Assembly: GCF_002754195.1 (NCBI RefSeq)
Contig: NZ_PEEU01000001.1
Coordinates: forward strand, 1,984,001 to 2,048,000
Length of the DNA stretch: 64,000 bases
From: Flavobacterium sp. 9
Lineage (GTDB): Bacteria > Bacteroidota > Bacteroidia > Flavobacteriales > Flavobacteriaceae
Reading direction: 5' to 3'
Shown piece after piece: positions 16,572-25,849 of the stretch (positions are counted from its first letter, which is position 1; every line of letters begins with the position of its first letter). The notes under the pieces are model-generated. The model saw only the letters and a list, made by a program, of their open reading frames with translations, ran no database searches and had not been told where the DNA came from. The position numbers and the translations under genes were made by a program.

Positions 16572-18425
16572 ATGACTTTAAAAAAACGGTTTGCTTTTTG
16601 TTTATTGCTGTTGTGCCAAATTATTTCGGCGCAGAACGACTCTATTACCAAATTGAAAGAAGTCGTAGTTTCTGACGCAAATCTTAAAAAATACTCCAAT
16701 TCACAATCCGTTTTAAAGCTTAATGATTCTGTCATTAATAAAAATGAGGCTTTATTAACGGATCTTTTAAACTTTAATTCCACTATTTATTTTAAAGAAT
16801 ACGGCCGTGGAATGCTTTCTACAGTCTCTTTTAGAGGAACTACTGCATCACAAACCGCAGTAATCTGGAACGGAATTAATATCAATTCTCAGATGAACGG
16901 AAGTACTGATTTCAATACTATTTCTGGCTCTGATTATAATTCGATAAGTGTAAAAGCTGGTGGCGGAAGTGTTATTTATGGAAGCGGAGCCGTTGGAGGA
17001 ACTGTACATTTAAACAACGATTTGGCATTTTATAGTCGGTTTGAGACTAATTTAAAACTTGATTACGGAAGTTTCAATACTATTGGAATCAATTTTAAAA
17101 CTAATATTTCGAATGAAAAATGGAGCGCGCAAATTGGCTTTTCAAAAAATAGTTCGACAAATGATTACAAATACATCCATAAATACAACTGGAAAGGCGA
17201 ACAACGCTGGAATCAAAACGGTCAGTATGATATAATAACTATGAGCGCAAATGTTGGTTACAAATTTGACGCAAAAAATAGTTTGAAATTATACACTCAA
17301 ACTTCTAATACAGATAGAAACACTTCTTTAGTATCTGAAACGGAAACTAAAACCAGATATGTAAATGGTTTTAACCGAAACTTATTAGAATATGACGGCG
17401 ATTATGGAAAGTTTACCACTAATCTGAAAGCAGCATATATATTCGAAAACTATCAATATTATCCTGATAATGCGATTAATTTTTTCACTTATGGAAAAAC
17501 AGAAAGCTTTATCACAAAAGCAGATTTAGGATATAAAATTTCTAAATCAACACAAATAAACGGAGTTCTGGATTACAACAGAACTAAAGGTTACGGAACT
17601 GGTTTTGGAGATCACGTTAGAGAAATTAGTTCGGCTGCTTTATTGGTTAAACAAGATGTTTCGACAGATTGGAAAAATGAATTCGGAATTAGAAAAGAGT
17701 TTACAGACAATTATCAATCTCCTCTCCTATTTTCTTTAGGATCTTCGTATCAATTTAGCAAATTGTATAATCTGAAATTGAATTTATCACGAAATTTCAG
17801 AATCCCGACTTTTAATGATTTGTACTGGGAACAAGGCGGAAATCCAAATTTAAAACCTGAAAGTTCTTATCAGGCAGAAATTGGTAATGTTTTCACTTTC
17901 AAAAATATATCATTGACTCAAACCTTTTATTACATGAAAATAAAAGATTTATTGCAATGGATTCCGGGAAGCAACGGTATTTGGTCTCCACAAAATACGG
18001 ATAAAGTAAATAGTTATGGTGCTGAAACATTATTAAGCTGGAAAAAACAGTTTGGTAAAAACATCTTTGCCGCAAATGCCACTTATGCTTATACGGCTTC
18101 AAAAAATGATGAAACCAAAAAGCAGCTTTTCTATGTTCCGTTAAATAAAGTAACTGGATCTGTTTCTTATTCCAGAAATAGAATTTCAGCTTATTATCAA
18201 TTTATGTTTAATGGTTTTGTTTATACAACCGAAAATAATGACCCGAAGGATATAATAAATGATTATAATGTTTCGAATATCGGAATTGACTATGATTTTA
18301 AATTTCTCGACACTTTCAAACTTGGTTTTCAAGTATTAAATCTTTTCAATAAAGAATATGAAAGTTTGGAATACAGACCTCAGCCAGGTCGCAATTTTAA
18401 TATGTATTTAACCCTAAAATTTTAA
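16572..18425 (+). CDS. btuB: TonB-dependent outer-membrane cobalamin receptor, BtuB-like
   Basis: The 617-residue protein starts at the ATG at 16572. Reading further upstream in this frame would translate the riboswitch and is rejected. A signal peptide (RFAFCLLLLCQIISAQ) is followed by a plug domain with LKEVVVSD (TonB-box-like region), TVSFRGTTASQTAVIWNGIN and SVIYGSGAVGGTVHLNND. A 22-strand barrel follows, ending in the aromatic GRNFNMYLTLKF. It transports corrinoid across the outer membrane using TonB energy. The riboswitch immediately upstream is the strongest substrate evidence. The lipoprotein gene follows after four bases. Confidence 0.93.
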   Translation: MTLKKRFAFCLLLLCQIISAQNDSITKLKEVVVSDANLKKYSNSQSVLKLNDSVINKNEALLTDLLNFNSTIYFKEYGRGMLSTVSFRGTTASQTAVIWNGININSQMNGSTDFNTISGSDYNSISVKAGGGSVIYGSGAVGGTVHLNNDLAFYSRFETNLKLDYGSFNTIGINFKTNISNEKWSAQIGFSKNSSTNDYKYIHKYNWKGEQRWNQNGQYDIITMSANVGYKFDAKNSLKLYTQTSNTDRNTSLVSETETKTRYVNGFNRNLLEYDGDYGKFTTNLKAAYIFENYQYYPDNAINFFTYGKTESFITKADLGYKISKSTQINGVLDYNRTKGYGTGFGDHVREISSAALLVKQDVSTDWKNEFGIRKEFTDNYQSPLLFSLGSSYQFSKLYNLKLNLSRNFRIPTFNDLYWEQGGNPNLKPESSYQAEIGNVFTFKNISLTQTFYYMKIKDLLQWIPGSNGIWSPQNTDKVNSYGAETLLSWKKQFGKNIFAANATYAYTASKNDETKKQLFYVPLNKVTGSVSYSRNRISAYYQFMFNGFVYTTENNDPKDIINDYNVSNIGIDYDFKFLDTFKLGFQVLNLFNKEYESLEYRPQPGRNFNMYLTLKF

Positions 18426-18429
18426 TATA

Positions 18430-19473
18430 ATGAAGTTTAGCAAATTATTTTTAGTAGCACTTAGTGTTTCGCTATTTGTTTCGTGTTCAAACGATGATAA
18501 CAATAATGATAATGATACTCCAAAAGGAGTTTATGACAATGGTTTTTTTATCTTAAATGAAGGAACTACAAAAGGTACTGTTTCATTTTCGACTGATGAT
18601 TTGACTTCTTCTACCAAAGATGTTTACGCTGCTGCAAATGGAACTGATGTACTTGGGAAATATGTTCAAAATATATTTTTTAGTGGCGACAACGCTTATA
18701 TTATTTCCGGTGGAGCCAACAATATTACAGTAGTTAACCGTTACACTTTTAAATTAATTACTAAGATCGAAACTGGTTTAAAAAACCCAAGATACGGAGT
18801 TGTAAAAGATGGTAAAGCGTATGTTACGAATGCAAATACGTATTCATACGAAAATGCTGCAACAGGAGATACAGATGATTATGTTGCCATAATTAATCTT
18901 ACAACTAATACTTATGAGTCAAAAATCGACTTGAACACAACCGCTAACAGAGTGGTTTTGAAAGATGGAAAATTATATATCACAGATTCTTACAGTGATA
19001 AATTATCGATTGTTGATATTGCGACAAAAAAACTGGATGCTCCTGTACAAATTGGTAAAACCGGTGATTGTATTGAAGAAGAAAACGGAATTCTTTACAT
19101 CTTAAAAGGTGGTTATGAAAATATCAGCGGACTTGTAAAAGTAAAAATAACAGACAAAACATTTACTGAATTTGCTTTTCCTGACAACTTAAAAGAAGCA
19201 GGATTTATGGATGTTAATGACAGTAAAATTTACTATACAGTAGGAAGTGCTGTTTATGTAATAAACACTAATGCTACGGCTCCATCTACAACACCACTTT
19301 TAACTTCTGCAGCAACTAATATATATGGATTTGCAGTTAAAAACAATCGTATTTATGTTGCGCAAGGAAACTTTAAGACAGATGGTACAGCTTACATTTA
19401 TAATTTAACCGGTGCATTACAAAAAGAAGTAACTACCGGTATAGGAAGTAACGGTTTTTACTTTAACGATTAA
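18430..19473 (+). CDS. surface lipoprotein, beta-propeller, BtuG-like
   Basis: The 347-residue lipoprotein has a signal with lipobox VSLFVSCSNDDNN. The run of Asp/Asn after the Cys resembles the acidic lipoprotein export signal of Bacteroidota, so surface exposure is likely. The body is a repeat of roughly 40-50 residue blades (AYIISGGANNITVVNRYTFK, AYVTNANTYSYENAATGD, LYITDSYSDKLSIVDIATKK), i.e. a YncE/DUF5074-like propeller. In Bacteroides the propeller lipoprotein BtuG is encoded beside BtuB and captures B12 with very high affinity. Position and fold make this a good BtuG counterpart, but sequence identity was not tested. Confidence 0.75.
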   Translation: MKFSKLFLVALSVSLFVSCSNDDNNNDNDTPKGVYDNGFFILNEGTTKGTVSFSTDDLTSSTKDVYAAANGTDVLGKYVQNIFFSGDNAYIISGGANNITVVNRYTFKLITKIETGLKNPRYGVVKDGKAYVTNANTYSYENAATGDTDDYVAIINLTTNTYESKIDLNTTANRVVLKDGKLYITDSYSDKLSIVDIATKKLDAPVQIGKTGDCIEEENGILYILKGGYENISGLVKVKITDKTFTEFAFPDNLKEAGFMDVNDSKIYYTVGSAVYVINTNATAPSTTPLLTSAATNIYGFAVKNNRIYVAQGNFKTDGTAYIYNLTGALQKEVTTGIGSNGFYFND

Positions 19474-19504
19474 TATTTTTTAGAATTAGTTTTTGGATTT
19501 TACC

Positions 19505-19539
19505 AAAAAAGGGCTTTCATTTCTGAAAGCCTTTTTTTA
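19505..19539 (+). terminator. rho-independent terminator after the B12 receptor unit
   Basis: GGCTTTCA (19512-19519) pairs with TGAAAGCC (19524-19531) across a four-base loop, followed by seven T. It also lies past the end of the convergent exporter gene. Confidence 0.88.
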
Positions 19540-19587
19540 TATCTCGTCCTGAAATAAGTTGGCATAAAATCAACCTATTTTATGGAA

Positions 19588-20745
19588 TTACGCTTCTTTA
19601 AGAACACTTTTCTTTTTAAAGTATAAGGCAATAAAAGCCAAAATAAAACAAACCAAACCTATAATTATCATGTTCCAAATAGGTTTTGTTGTTTGCGAAA
19701 AAGTTCCGTTTTCGATAATTAATATTCTAAAAGCTTTCAAAAAATGTGTTAGCGGAATCACATTTGAAATCAACTGAACTCCTTGTGGCATTTGACTTAA
19801 TGGCCAGGTAAAACCGCTCAGGATAAAACTGGGAGTTGCGATAACCATTAAAATTTCTGTCGCTTTTAATTGACTTGGAACCAAAATACTAACCAGAATA
19901 CCTATGAAAGAAACCGAGAGTACAAATATCCCTGCTATAAAAGTTAGCGGAAGCAAATTTTCGTAAAAAGGCAATCTAAACCATAAAGTAAAAAGCCAAT
20001 AGATAAGCCAAATTCCGAAACTCATAATCATATAAGGAATGATTTTTACCGCTAAAAGTTTTAAAACCGAAGGGCATTTTTTGACCAAATCTTTAAAAGT
20101 TCCGTTTTCAAATTCAGAAGCAAAAGAAAGTGCTAATCCTAAAAGTAAAACTTGTTGAAGAACTGTCGCAAGAACTCCCGGCCATAAAAAATACATATAA
20201 TTGGTACTTCGGTTGTATTTTTTTATAAAAGTAGTTTTGAAAGGTTCATATTGTGAAGCAAGTAAATTTTCCGGAACGCCTTGCTTTCTTAATGTTTCAA
20301 TTTGAACGCCTGCTTTTAATGTTCCAAGGCAAACTTGTATCGCTGTTGACGCATAATTAGCCGTTAGAACATTAGAGGTATTTACGATCGTTGTAATTTC
20401 GGGATATTTTTTTGTGAGTGTCATTTTCTCAAAATCCTTTGGAATAATAACCACACAAGTTGCTTCTTTTTGAATGGCAATCTGCGAAAGATTATTTTGA
20501 TCGTACAAAATCGAAGCAATAGACAAAACCTCATTATCCTGAAACATTTGAATTGCTTTTGAGCTTAACTCAGATCTGTCCTGATCAACAACAATAATTG
20601 GAAGATCAGTAACTTTGCCTTTTCCGTAAACATAACCCAACAAAACGCCATAAAGAATTGGCGCTCCAATAAAAAGCAATCGAAGAACTTTATTACTCCA
20701 AAATAATCGGAATTCCCGTTTAAGCAATGAAAAGAAGTTTTGCAT
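19588..20745 (-). CDS. ABC-2 type exporter permease (YhhJ/YbhR-like)
   Basis: The 385-residue protein has the ABC-2 topology: one N-terminal helix (about 22-40), a large periplasmic loop (DLPIIVVDQDRSELSSKAIQ, then IIPKDFEKMTLT), and five C-terminal helices including MVIATPSFILSGFTWPLSQM. Such permeases work with a membrane fusion protein and TolC to export drugs or other small molecules. It is last in a TolC/HlyD/permease operon. No ATP-binding subunit is encoded in the operon. Confidence 0.85.
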   Translation of the reverse strand: MQNFFSLLKREFRLFWSNKVLRLLFIGAPILYGVLLGYVYGKGKVTDLPIIVVDQDRSELSSKAIQMFQDNEVLSIASILYDQNNLSQIAIQKEATCVVIIPKDFEKMTLTKKYPEITTIVNTSNVLTANYASTAIQVCLGTLKAGVQIETLRKQGVPENLLASQYEPFKTTFIKKYNRSTNYMYFLWPGVLATVLQQVLLLGLALSFASEFENGTFKDLVKKCPSVLKLLAVKIIPYMIMSFGIWLIYWLFTLWFRLPFYENLLPLTFIAGIFVLSVSFIGILVSILVPSQLKATEILMVIATPSFILSGFTWPLSQMPQGVQLISNVIPLTHFLKAFRILIIENGTFSQTTKPIWNMIIIGLVCFILAFIALYFKKKSVLKEA

Positions 20746-20747
20746 AA

Positions 20748-21701
20748 TCAGAGAGATAAAGTAACAGTTGTTTTTGTAATGAGATCTTTTGTATCGCCAA
20801 TATTCGCAGGCGTTATTTTTATTTCGAATAAACTTTCCTGCATTTCGTAATCCGGATAAGCGGTTGCAATATTTCCGTATGCTCCAAGTTGTTTTATAGT
20901 TGAAATAGTTCCTTTTACATCTTTTTTCAAATACGGAATATGAACATTTATTTCCTGATCTTTTTTAAATTTTGCCAATTGATTTTCAGGTATCGTAAAT
21001 CGAAAGTATGCGCTGTTGGCAATATAACCATTGAATAAAGTATAACCCGGTAATGCCAGTTCGCCAAGATTTAGGGTTATGGTTTCAATACTCATGTCTT
21101 GCGGTGCAAAAATATAGCGTTCTTTATCAGCAGTTTCTACTTCCTGCAATGCGCCAAGAGCTCTGTCTTGTTGACCTAAAGCCATTGTTTGCTGTTCAAT
21201 ACGTGCGCCTTTTTTGGCATCATCCAATTCGGCAATAACAGCATTATATTGCGCCTGAGCTCCTTGATATTTAGCAAAAGTTTCATCGTAAGTTTGTTGC
21301 GAGATCAAAGAATCTTTTAGCATATTGGTCAATCGCTTAATAGATTTCTGAGCAAATTCATACTGTTCTTTCAGTCCCATTTTTTTGGCTTCAAGCTGTT
21401 TGATTTGATTTTCAGTTGCTCCTTTTACCGCCATTTTATATTGCGCTTTTGCAGAAGTAACGGCACCTTCGGCCTGACTTTTTTTAGCATCAACTTCAGG
21501 AATATCAAGAATTGCCAGTGTATCTCCTTTTCGAACAATATCTCCTTCTTTGACAAAGATTTTTAGAATCTTGCCGGGGATTTTGCTCACAACTGCAATT
21601 TGTTCTTTTTCTATTTTTCCTTGAATTATATTCTCTTTCTGCGCTTTTTGACAGCTTACATAAAGTAGAATTAAGGGAATTATAAGGATTGCTTTTTTCA
21701 T
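20748..21701 (-). CDS. HlyD/EmrA-type membrane fusion lipoprotein
   Basis: The start at 21701 gives 317 residues beginning with a lipoprotein signal (AILIIPLILLYVSCQKA). The split biotinyl-lipoyl domain is visible as VSKIPGKILKIFVKEGDIVR with KGDTLAILDIPEVDAKKSQ, followed by a coiled-coil hairpin (about 85-190) and beta-barrel segments to the C-terminus (INVHIPYLKKDVKGTISTIK). It bridges the inner-membrane permease to the TolC-like channel. The permease gene begins two bases after its stop. Confidence 0.88.
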   Translation of the reverse strand: MKKAILIIPLILLYVSCQKAQKENIIQGKIEKEQIAVVSKIPGKILKIFVKEGDIVRKGDTLAILDIPEVDAKKSQAEGAVTSAKAQYKMAVKGATENQIKQLEAKKMGLKEQYEFAQKSIKRLTNMLKDSLISQQTYDETFAKYQGAQAQYNAVIAELDDAKKGARIEQQTMALGQQDRALGALQEVETADKERYIFAPQDMSIETITLNLGELALPGYTLFNGYIANSAYFRFTIPENQLAKFKKDQEINVHIPYLKKDVKGTISTIKQLGAYGNIATAYPDYEMQESLFEIKITPANIGDTKDLITKTTVTLSL

Positions 21702-21714
21702 AAAACAGAACTTT

Positions 21715-23097
21715 TTATTTAGATATTTTTTTTGATAAATCACCAGTAGCAATTATAGTTTCAATGGCAGCCAATCGCTGATCGATCAAAGTCGTGGTTT
21801 TGTTCACTGATGCTTTATAAGAATCATTTTCGGCTTCAAGGCGCTCAGATATATTGATAAGACCTTCCTTGTATTGTTTTATCGCCAGATTCAAATTATT
21901 GCCTGCCACTTTTTCCTGCTGTTGCGTGATATCGATTTTTTGCGTTAAAACGCTGTAATCAACTAAGTTTTTTTCAAGAAGTAATTCTAGTTTTTCTTTA
22001 GTATCATCAATTTGGTTTTGTACTTGCTCAATATTTATTTTGGCTTCGTGAACTTTGTGTTTTCTTTCAAAACCAGAGAAAACCTCCCATTTCATAGCAG
22101 CTCCAACAACCCAATTATTACTTATGGTTACTTCATTTAATCCTAAATATAATGCTTCATTTATTCCCGTGATAACAGGCGTTGTTGCATTTGCATTGAA
22201 TAAACTGGAATACGAAACTCCTCCAAAAGCACCTAAAGTGGGTAAATAAGTTCCTTTTTCTTTTTTTAATAAATATTCATATGCGGTTTTAAACGATTCG
22301 AGTGCTTTAATTTCCTGTTTGTTTTCGGTACTTAATTTCTCATCCGTTATTAAATATGGAGCCAATTCGTAATGAACATTCTCTATTTCACTAATTGAAT
22401 AGCCTGTTAAATATTGAATTTTTTTATAAACTAATTTTCGTTTTCCGTCCAGTTCAATCTTTTTCGAAGATAATTCCAGCGATGCCAATTTGATTTTATC
22501 GCGATCGTATGGTATTGCAAGTCCTTGTTCTATTGCTTTTGTTACGCGCTTAGTTTCTGTATCTAATCGTTTTTCACTTTCCTGTATTAGTTTATCAATC
22601 TCCTTCAGTAATTCTAATTGATCAAAAGTGTTTATAACATCTTTAATGATTTGGTCTTTTTCTGATTCTTTTAAAAACACAGTTCCTTTCGTTTTTTCTG
22701 CAATAGCTTTTGCTCCGTTTGGTATTTGCATTCCGCTAAATAATACGGTTTTTGCCATCACACTTCCGTTAAAAATATTTCCGTAGTTTTTAAAAGCCGT
22801 TTTCCCATCAAACAAAGGATAGTTTACAATTGGTATTGTAGCCGTAGGAAGATCAACAGTCAGTTTATTGTCAAAATAAGAATAAAGTGCACTCGCTTCA
22901 ACCGTTGGAATGTATTTGTTCCAGACTCCTTTTTCCTGAAGATTTAGTTTTTCAATATCTAAGTCTTTATTTTTTAATGAAGTACTTTTTTCAATAGCCT
23001 TCTGAATCGCATCTTCTAAGCTTGAAGAAACCTCAATTTGACCATATCCATAAGTTAGATAAAAGAAGAAAAGTAAAAGAGATAAATGTTTTTTCAT
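21715..23097 (-). CDS. TolC-family outer-membrane efflux protein
   Basis: The 460-residue protein has a signal peptide (HLSLLLFFFYLTYGYGQ) and two TolC repeats of long helices, for example LEDAIQKAIEKSTSLKNKDL and NLNLAIKQYKEGLINISERL. The outer-membrane channel would serve the HlyD and ABC-2 proteins encoded 13 bases and one gene downstream. It is the first gene of the operon. Confidence 0.9.
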   Translation of the reverse strand: MKKHLSLLLFFFYLTYGYGQIEVSSSLEDAIQKAIEKSTSLKNKDLDIEKLNLQEKGVWNKYIPTVEASALYSYFDNKLTVDLPTATIPIVNYPLFDGKTAFKNYGNIFNGSVMAKTVLFSGMQIPNGAKAIAEKTKGTVFLKESEKDQIIKDVINTFDQLELLKEIDKLIQESEKRLDTETKRVTKAIEQGLAIPYDRDKIKLASLELSSKKIELDGKRKLVYKKIQYLTGYSISEIENVHYELAPYLITDEKLSTENKQEIKALESFKTAYEYLLKKEKGTYLPTLGAFGGVSYSSLFNANATTPVITGINEALYLGLNEVTISNNWVVGAAMKWEVFSGFERKHKVHEAKINIEQVQNQIDDTKEKLELLLEKNLVDYSVLTQKIDITQQQEKVAGNNLNLAIKQYKEGLINISERLEAENDSYKASVNKTTTLIDQRLAAIETIIATGDLSKKISK

Positions 23098-23187
23098 TGC
23101 AATTCTGTATCTATTATTTGATTAATTCTGAAACAAAATTTGTAGGACATCCTAAAAGAAAAGACAGACATAAATAACGTCTAATTA

Positions 23188-23195
23188 CAAAGTTA
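23188..23195 (-). promoter_or_regulatory. Bacteroidota -7 box of the TolC exporter operon
   Basis: The minus strand reads TAACTTTG, matching TAnnTTTG, about 90 bases before the TolC-family start codon. Confidence 0.55.
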
Positions 23196-23363
23196 AGAAT
23201 ATAAGTCTTACAATACCACCTTGTCAACAAGGAAAACACAGAGAAGATTTAAAACTTTTTTAATATTTTATAGTTGTAAAACAGAAAGTTATGAAGCACT
23301 GTTGGACTTTGTCTGTTTTTTCATACCTTAGTGACTGTAATTCTAAATTAACAAAATATTTGT

Positions 23364-24614
23364 ATGAAAAAGAACTTCTTATTTTTTACGATTTTAATGA
23401 CTAGTTTGTTTTCCATTCCTGTATTTTCTCAAACAGATAATGAACCTGTTGCTTTAGGTTTACCAGGAGATAATCTTAATTTATTTGCAGTTTTAGATAT
23501 TTTTCAAAAATCTAAAACCTTAGAAGAGTTTGAAAAAGTCCTAAATGAACAAGACAGTAAGGTTAATAATTTGGATTTAAATAATGATGGCGACATTGAT
23601 TATATTGAAATCGAAAGTCAAAAAGATGGAAATATACACTCAATTGTGCTTCAAGTTGCTATCAATAGTACTGAGAAACAAGATGTGGCTGTTATTGAAG
23701 TTGAAAAAGATAAAAAGAACAATATACACGTTCAGATTATTGGAGACGAAGATTTATATGGAAAAAATTACATTGTAGAACCTTCTGATACTGTTGCAGG
23801 AACACCAAATCCAGGTTATAAAGGAGATCAAACTGTAATTGTAAACAATAATACTACCAATAATTATAACACCACAACTAGCAATCCAAGTTATGTTACT
23901 ACAAGTGTGAGTGCGTGGCCAGTTGTATTGTTTTTGTTTTCACCTATTTATGTACCATACAGATCTCCTTGGTATTGGGGATATTATCCTTCGTATTGGC
24001 GACCTTGGCGTCCTGTTTACTATCAGGATTACTGGGGATATCATGGACATTATTATCGCAATAATTATTACAGAAGAACAGCTGTTATAAGAAATCCTAG
24101 ATATTATAATCGCTATGCATCAAGAAGAAATACATCAGTTGTTGTAAGAGATAATAGAGCTAGTGGCCGTTATAATACTACTTATAATGGAAGAGATTAT
24201 AAAAGACCATCTCCTGTTACGACTACAAGACCAACCAGACCGGCGACAACGCGACCAGTAACTCGCCCTACAAATCCATCAACAAGACCTGGCACAACAA
24301 ATCCAGGCACAACCAGACCAGTAACTCGTCCAACAAATCCCGGTACGACAAGACCGGCTCCGGTGACGCGTCCGGTAACTCCAACTAATCCGTCAACAAG
24401 ACCAGTTGTTAGGCCAACGCAGCCTGTAACGCGTCCAGTAACACAACCTGTGACACGACCAACAAATCCAACAACGCGTCCTGTAACACGTCCAACGCAG
24501 CCTACAACTCGCCCGGTAACACAACCGGTAACACGCCCTGCGACCAGACCAGCACCAACTAGAAACACTGCAACGCCAAGCCCTGCAAGCGGTAGTTCTA
24601 ATGGAAGAAGATAA
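23364..24614 (+). CDS. secreted protein with Trp/Tyr-rich segment and Thr-Arg-Pro repeats
   Basis: The 416-residue protein has a signal peptide (FLFFTILMTSLFSIPVFSQ), an acidic N-terminal domain (about 25-145) containing NLDLNNDGDIDYIEIESQ that resembles an EF-hand loop, then a single hydrophobic stretch (VSAWPVVLFLFSPIYVPY). A Tyr/Trp-rich region (WYWGYYPSYWRPWRPVYYQD) and about 130 residues of TRPVTRPTNP-like repeats follow. The C-terminus is extremely basic, Pro-rich and probably extended, so it could bind wall, polysaccharide or nucleic acid. I do not know a characterised homologue. The repeats create a long spurious minus-strand frame. Confidence 0.75.
   Translation: MKKNFLFFTILMTSLFSIPVFSQTDNEPVALGLPGDNLNLFAVLDIFQKSKTLEEFEKVLNEQDSKVNNLDLNNDGDIDYIEIESQKDGNIHSIVLQVAINSTEKQDVAVIEVEKDKKNNIHVQIIGDEDLYGKNYIVEPSDTVAGTPNPGYKGDQTVIVNNNTTNNYNTTTSNPSYVTTSVSAWPVVLFLFSPIYVPYRSPWYWGYYPSYWRPWRPVYYQDYWGYHGHYYRNNYYRRTAVIRNPRYYNRYASRRNTSVVVRDNRASGRYNTTYNGRDYKRPSPVTTTRPTRPATTRPVTRPTNPSTRPGTTNPGTTRPVTRPTNPGTTRPAPVTRPVTPTNPSTRPVVRPTQPVTRPVTQPVTRPTNPTTRPVTRPTQPTTRPVTQPVTRPATRPAPTRNTATPSPASGSSNGRR
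24240..24570. repeat. imperfect coding repeat (Thr-Arg-Pro units)
   Basis: Degenerate units encoding TRPVTRP and TNPGTTRP repeat across about 330 bases. Codons vary (cga/aga/cgt/cgc for Arg), so the protein repeat seems maintained while the DNA has drifted. Confidence 0.7.
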
Positions 24615-24667
24615 AAATTAAAATTCTATAAAGAATCAATAATAGACTAACTTTTTATTTGCAGACT

Positions 24668-25828
24668 ATGAATAAATCTTTACTAGTAAAAATTGCTTTT
24701 ATTCTTTTTATAATGCCCTTTTTTGCAAATGCTCAAACTCCTACAGTTCTTGCTCCGGTACCAGAAACACCACCGGAAACGACCGTTAAATATCCACAAT
24801 TTCAATTTAAGGGATTGTTTCAGGCGCGCTATCTGCAAGCTTTAGAAGATCGTGTTGATGTTATGGGAGTTCAACATTCTACAGGCGATGTTGTTCAAAG
24901 TACGTTTGATATCAAAAGAATGCGTGTTGGTGTTAATACCAAATTAAGCGAAGCTACAGAAGTTGTAATTTTGGTGAATCTTGCTGATTTTAAATCTGAT
25001 CCTAAAGGGAAAGTTTTAGAAAATGCCTACGCCAAATACACTTTTAGTAAATATTTTGCAGTTACAGGAGGACAATTCCGACCAGCTTTTGGTATTGAAG
25101 AATTAGTTCCAGTAGATATTATCAAATCATTTGATTTCTCGAATCAATATTATGAGTTTGGAAAAAACGGCTGGACCAGTTTTCAAATTGGAGCTTCTGC
25201 AACGGGAGCTTTTGATCTTGGTAACATCCCTTTTAACTACGCTATTTCTATGTTAAACGGAAACGGGAAAGATCAGGAAATGGATAAGGATAACGGAAAA
25301 CAATATTCGACACGACTGGTTTTTACATTATCAAAATTGCACAAAATTAATTTAGGACTTAATGGAGGTTCCGGAAAAGTCTTCAAAAAAAATGTTTTCG
25401 CTGTAGGTGCTGATATTACAAGTGATTTTAAATTAAATGATAAATTTACTTTCGATTTACAAATAGAATATAAACAAGGAACCAATCATAATTTATATTA
25501 TTCTTTGCCAACTACAGCAAGAACCCCAAATGTTTCAGATTATCAAATGCGAGGAATTTATTTTCTGCCTAATTTGAGATATTTAGTGGATTATAAAAAA
25601 CTAACTTCATTAGAAGTATCCTGCCGATATGAACGATTTGATCCAAGTTATAAAATCGATTCTAATGTTAGACAAACCTATACACCAATGATCAGTCTTG
25701 AATTTGGTAAAGCGTATACTGGCCGAATCGAATTAGGCTTAGAGATTGATCGTTTTGACAAAAACATTCCTGATACGTCAATGTATAATGACAACCTGTT
25801 TATAATTCAGTTTCAGTGCAGACTATAA
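24668..25828 (+). CDS. porin, phosphate-selective O/P-like
   Basis: Starting from the ATG at 24668, the 386-residue protein has a signal peptide ending in FFANAQ and a porin barrel: QFQFKGLFQARYLQALEDRV, FDIKRMRVGVNTKLSEATEV, AVTGGQFRPAFGIEELVP and a terminal FIIQFQCRL. The family (OprO/OprP fold) forms anion-favouring outer-membrane pores. An inner-membrane anion symporter gene follows after 21 bases, which suggests a two-membrane uptake route for the same substrate. Confidence 0.82.
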   Translation: MNKSLLVKIAFILFIMPFFANAQTPTVLAPVPETPPETTVKYPQFQFKGLFQARYLQALEDRVDVMGVQHSTGDVVQSTFDIKRMRVGVNTKLSEATEVVILVNLADFKSDPKGKVLENAYAKYTFSKYFAVTGGQFRPAFGIEELVPVDIIKSFDFSNQYYEFGKNGWTSFQIGASATGAFDLGNIPFNYAISMLNGNGKDQEMDKDNGKQYSTRLVFTLSKLHKINLGLNGGSGKVFKKNVFAVGADITSDFKLNDKFTFDLQIEYKQGTNHNLYYSLPTTARTPNVSDYQMRGIYFLPNLRYLVDYKKLTSLEVSCRYERFDPSYKIDSNVRQTYTPMISLEFGKAYTGRIELGLEIDRFDKNIPDTSMYNDNLFIIQFQCRL

Positions 25829-25849
25829 TTTAATCTAATTCTTATTGTT

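Noticed and set aside
24197..24568. Minus-strand frame inside the Thr-Arg-Pro repeat region
   Set aside because: It is the reverse reading of the repeat, low-complexity Gly/Val/Arg, with no start context. The plus-strand gene with a signal peptide explains the region.
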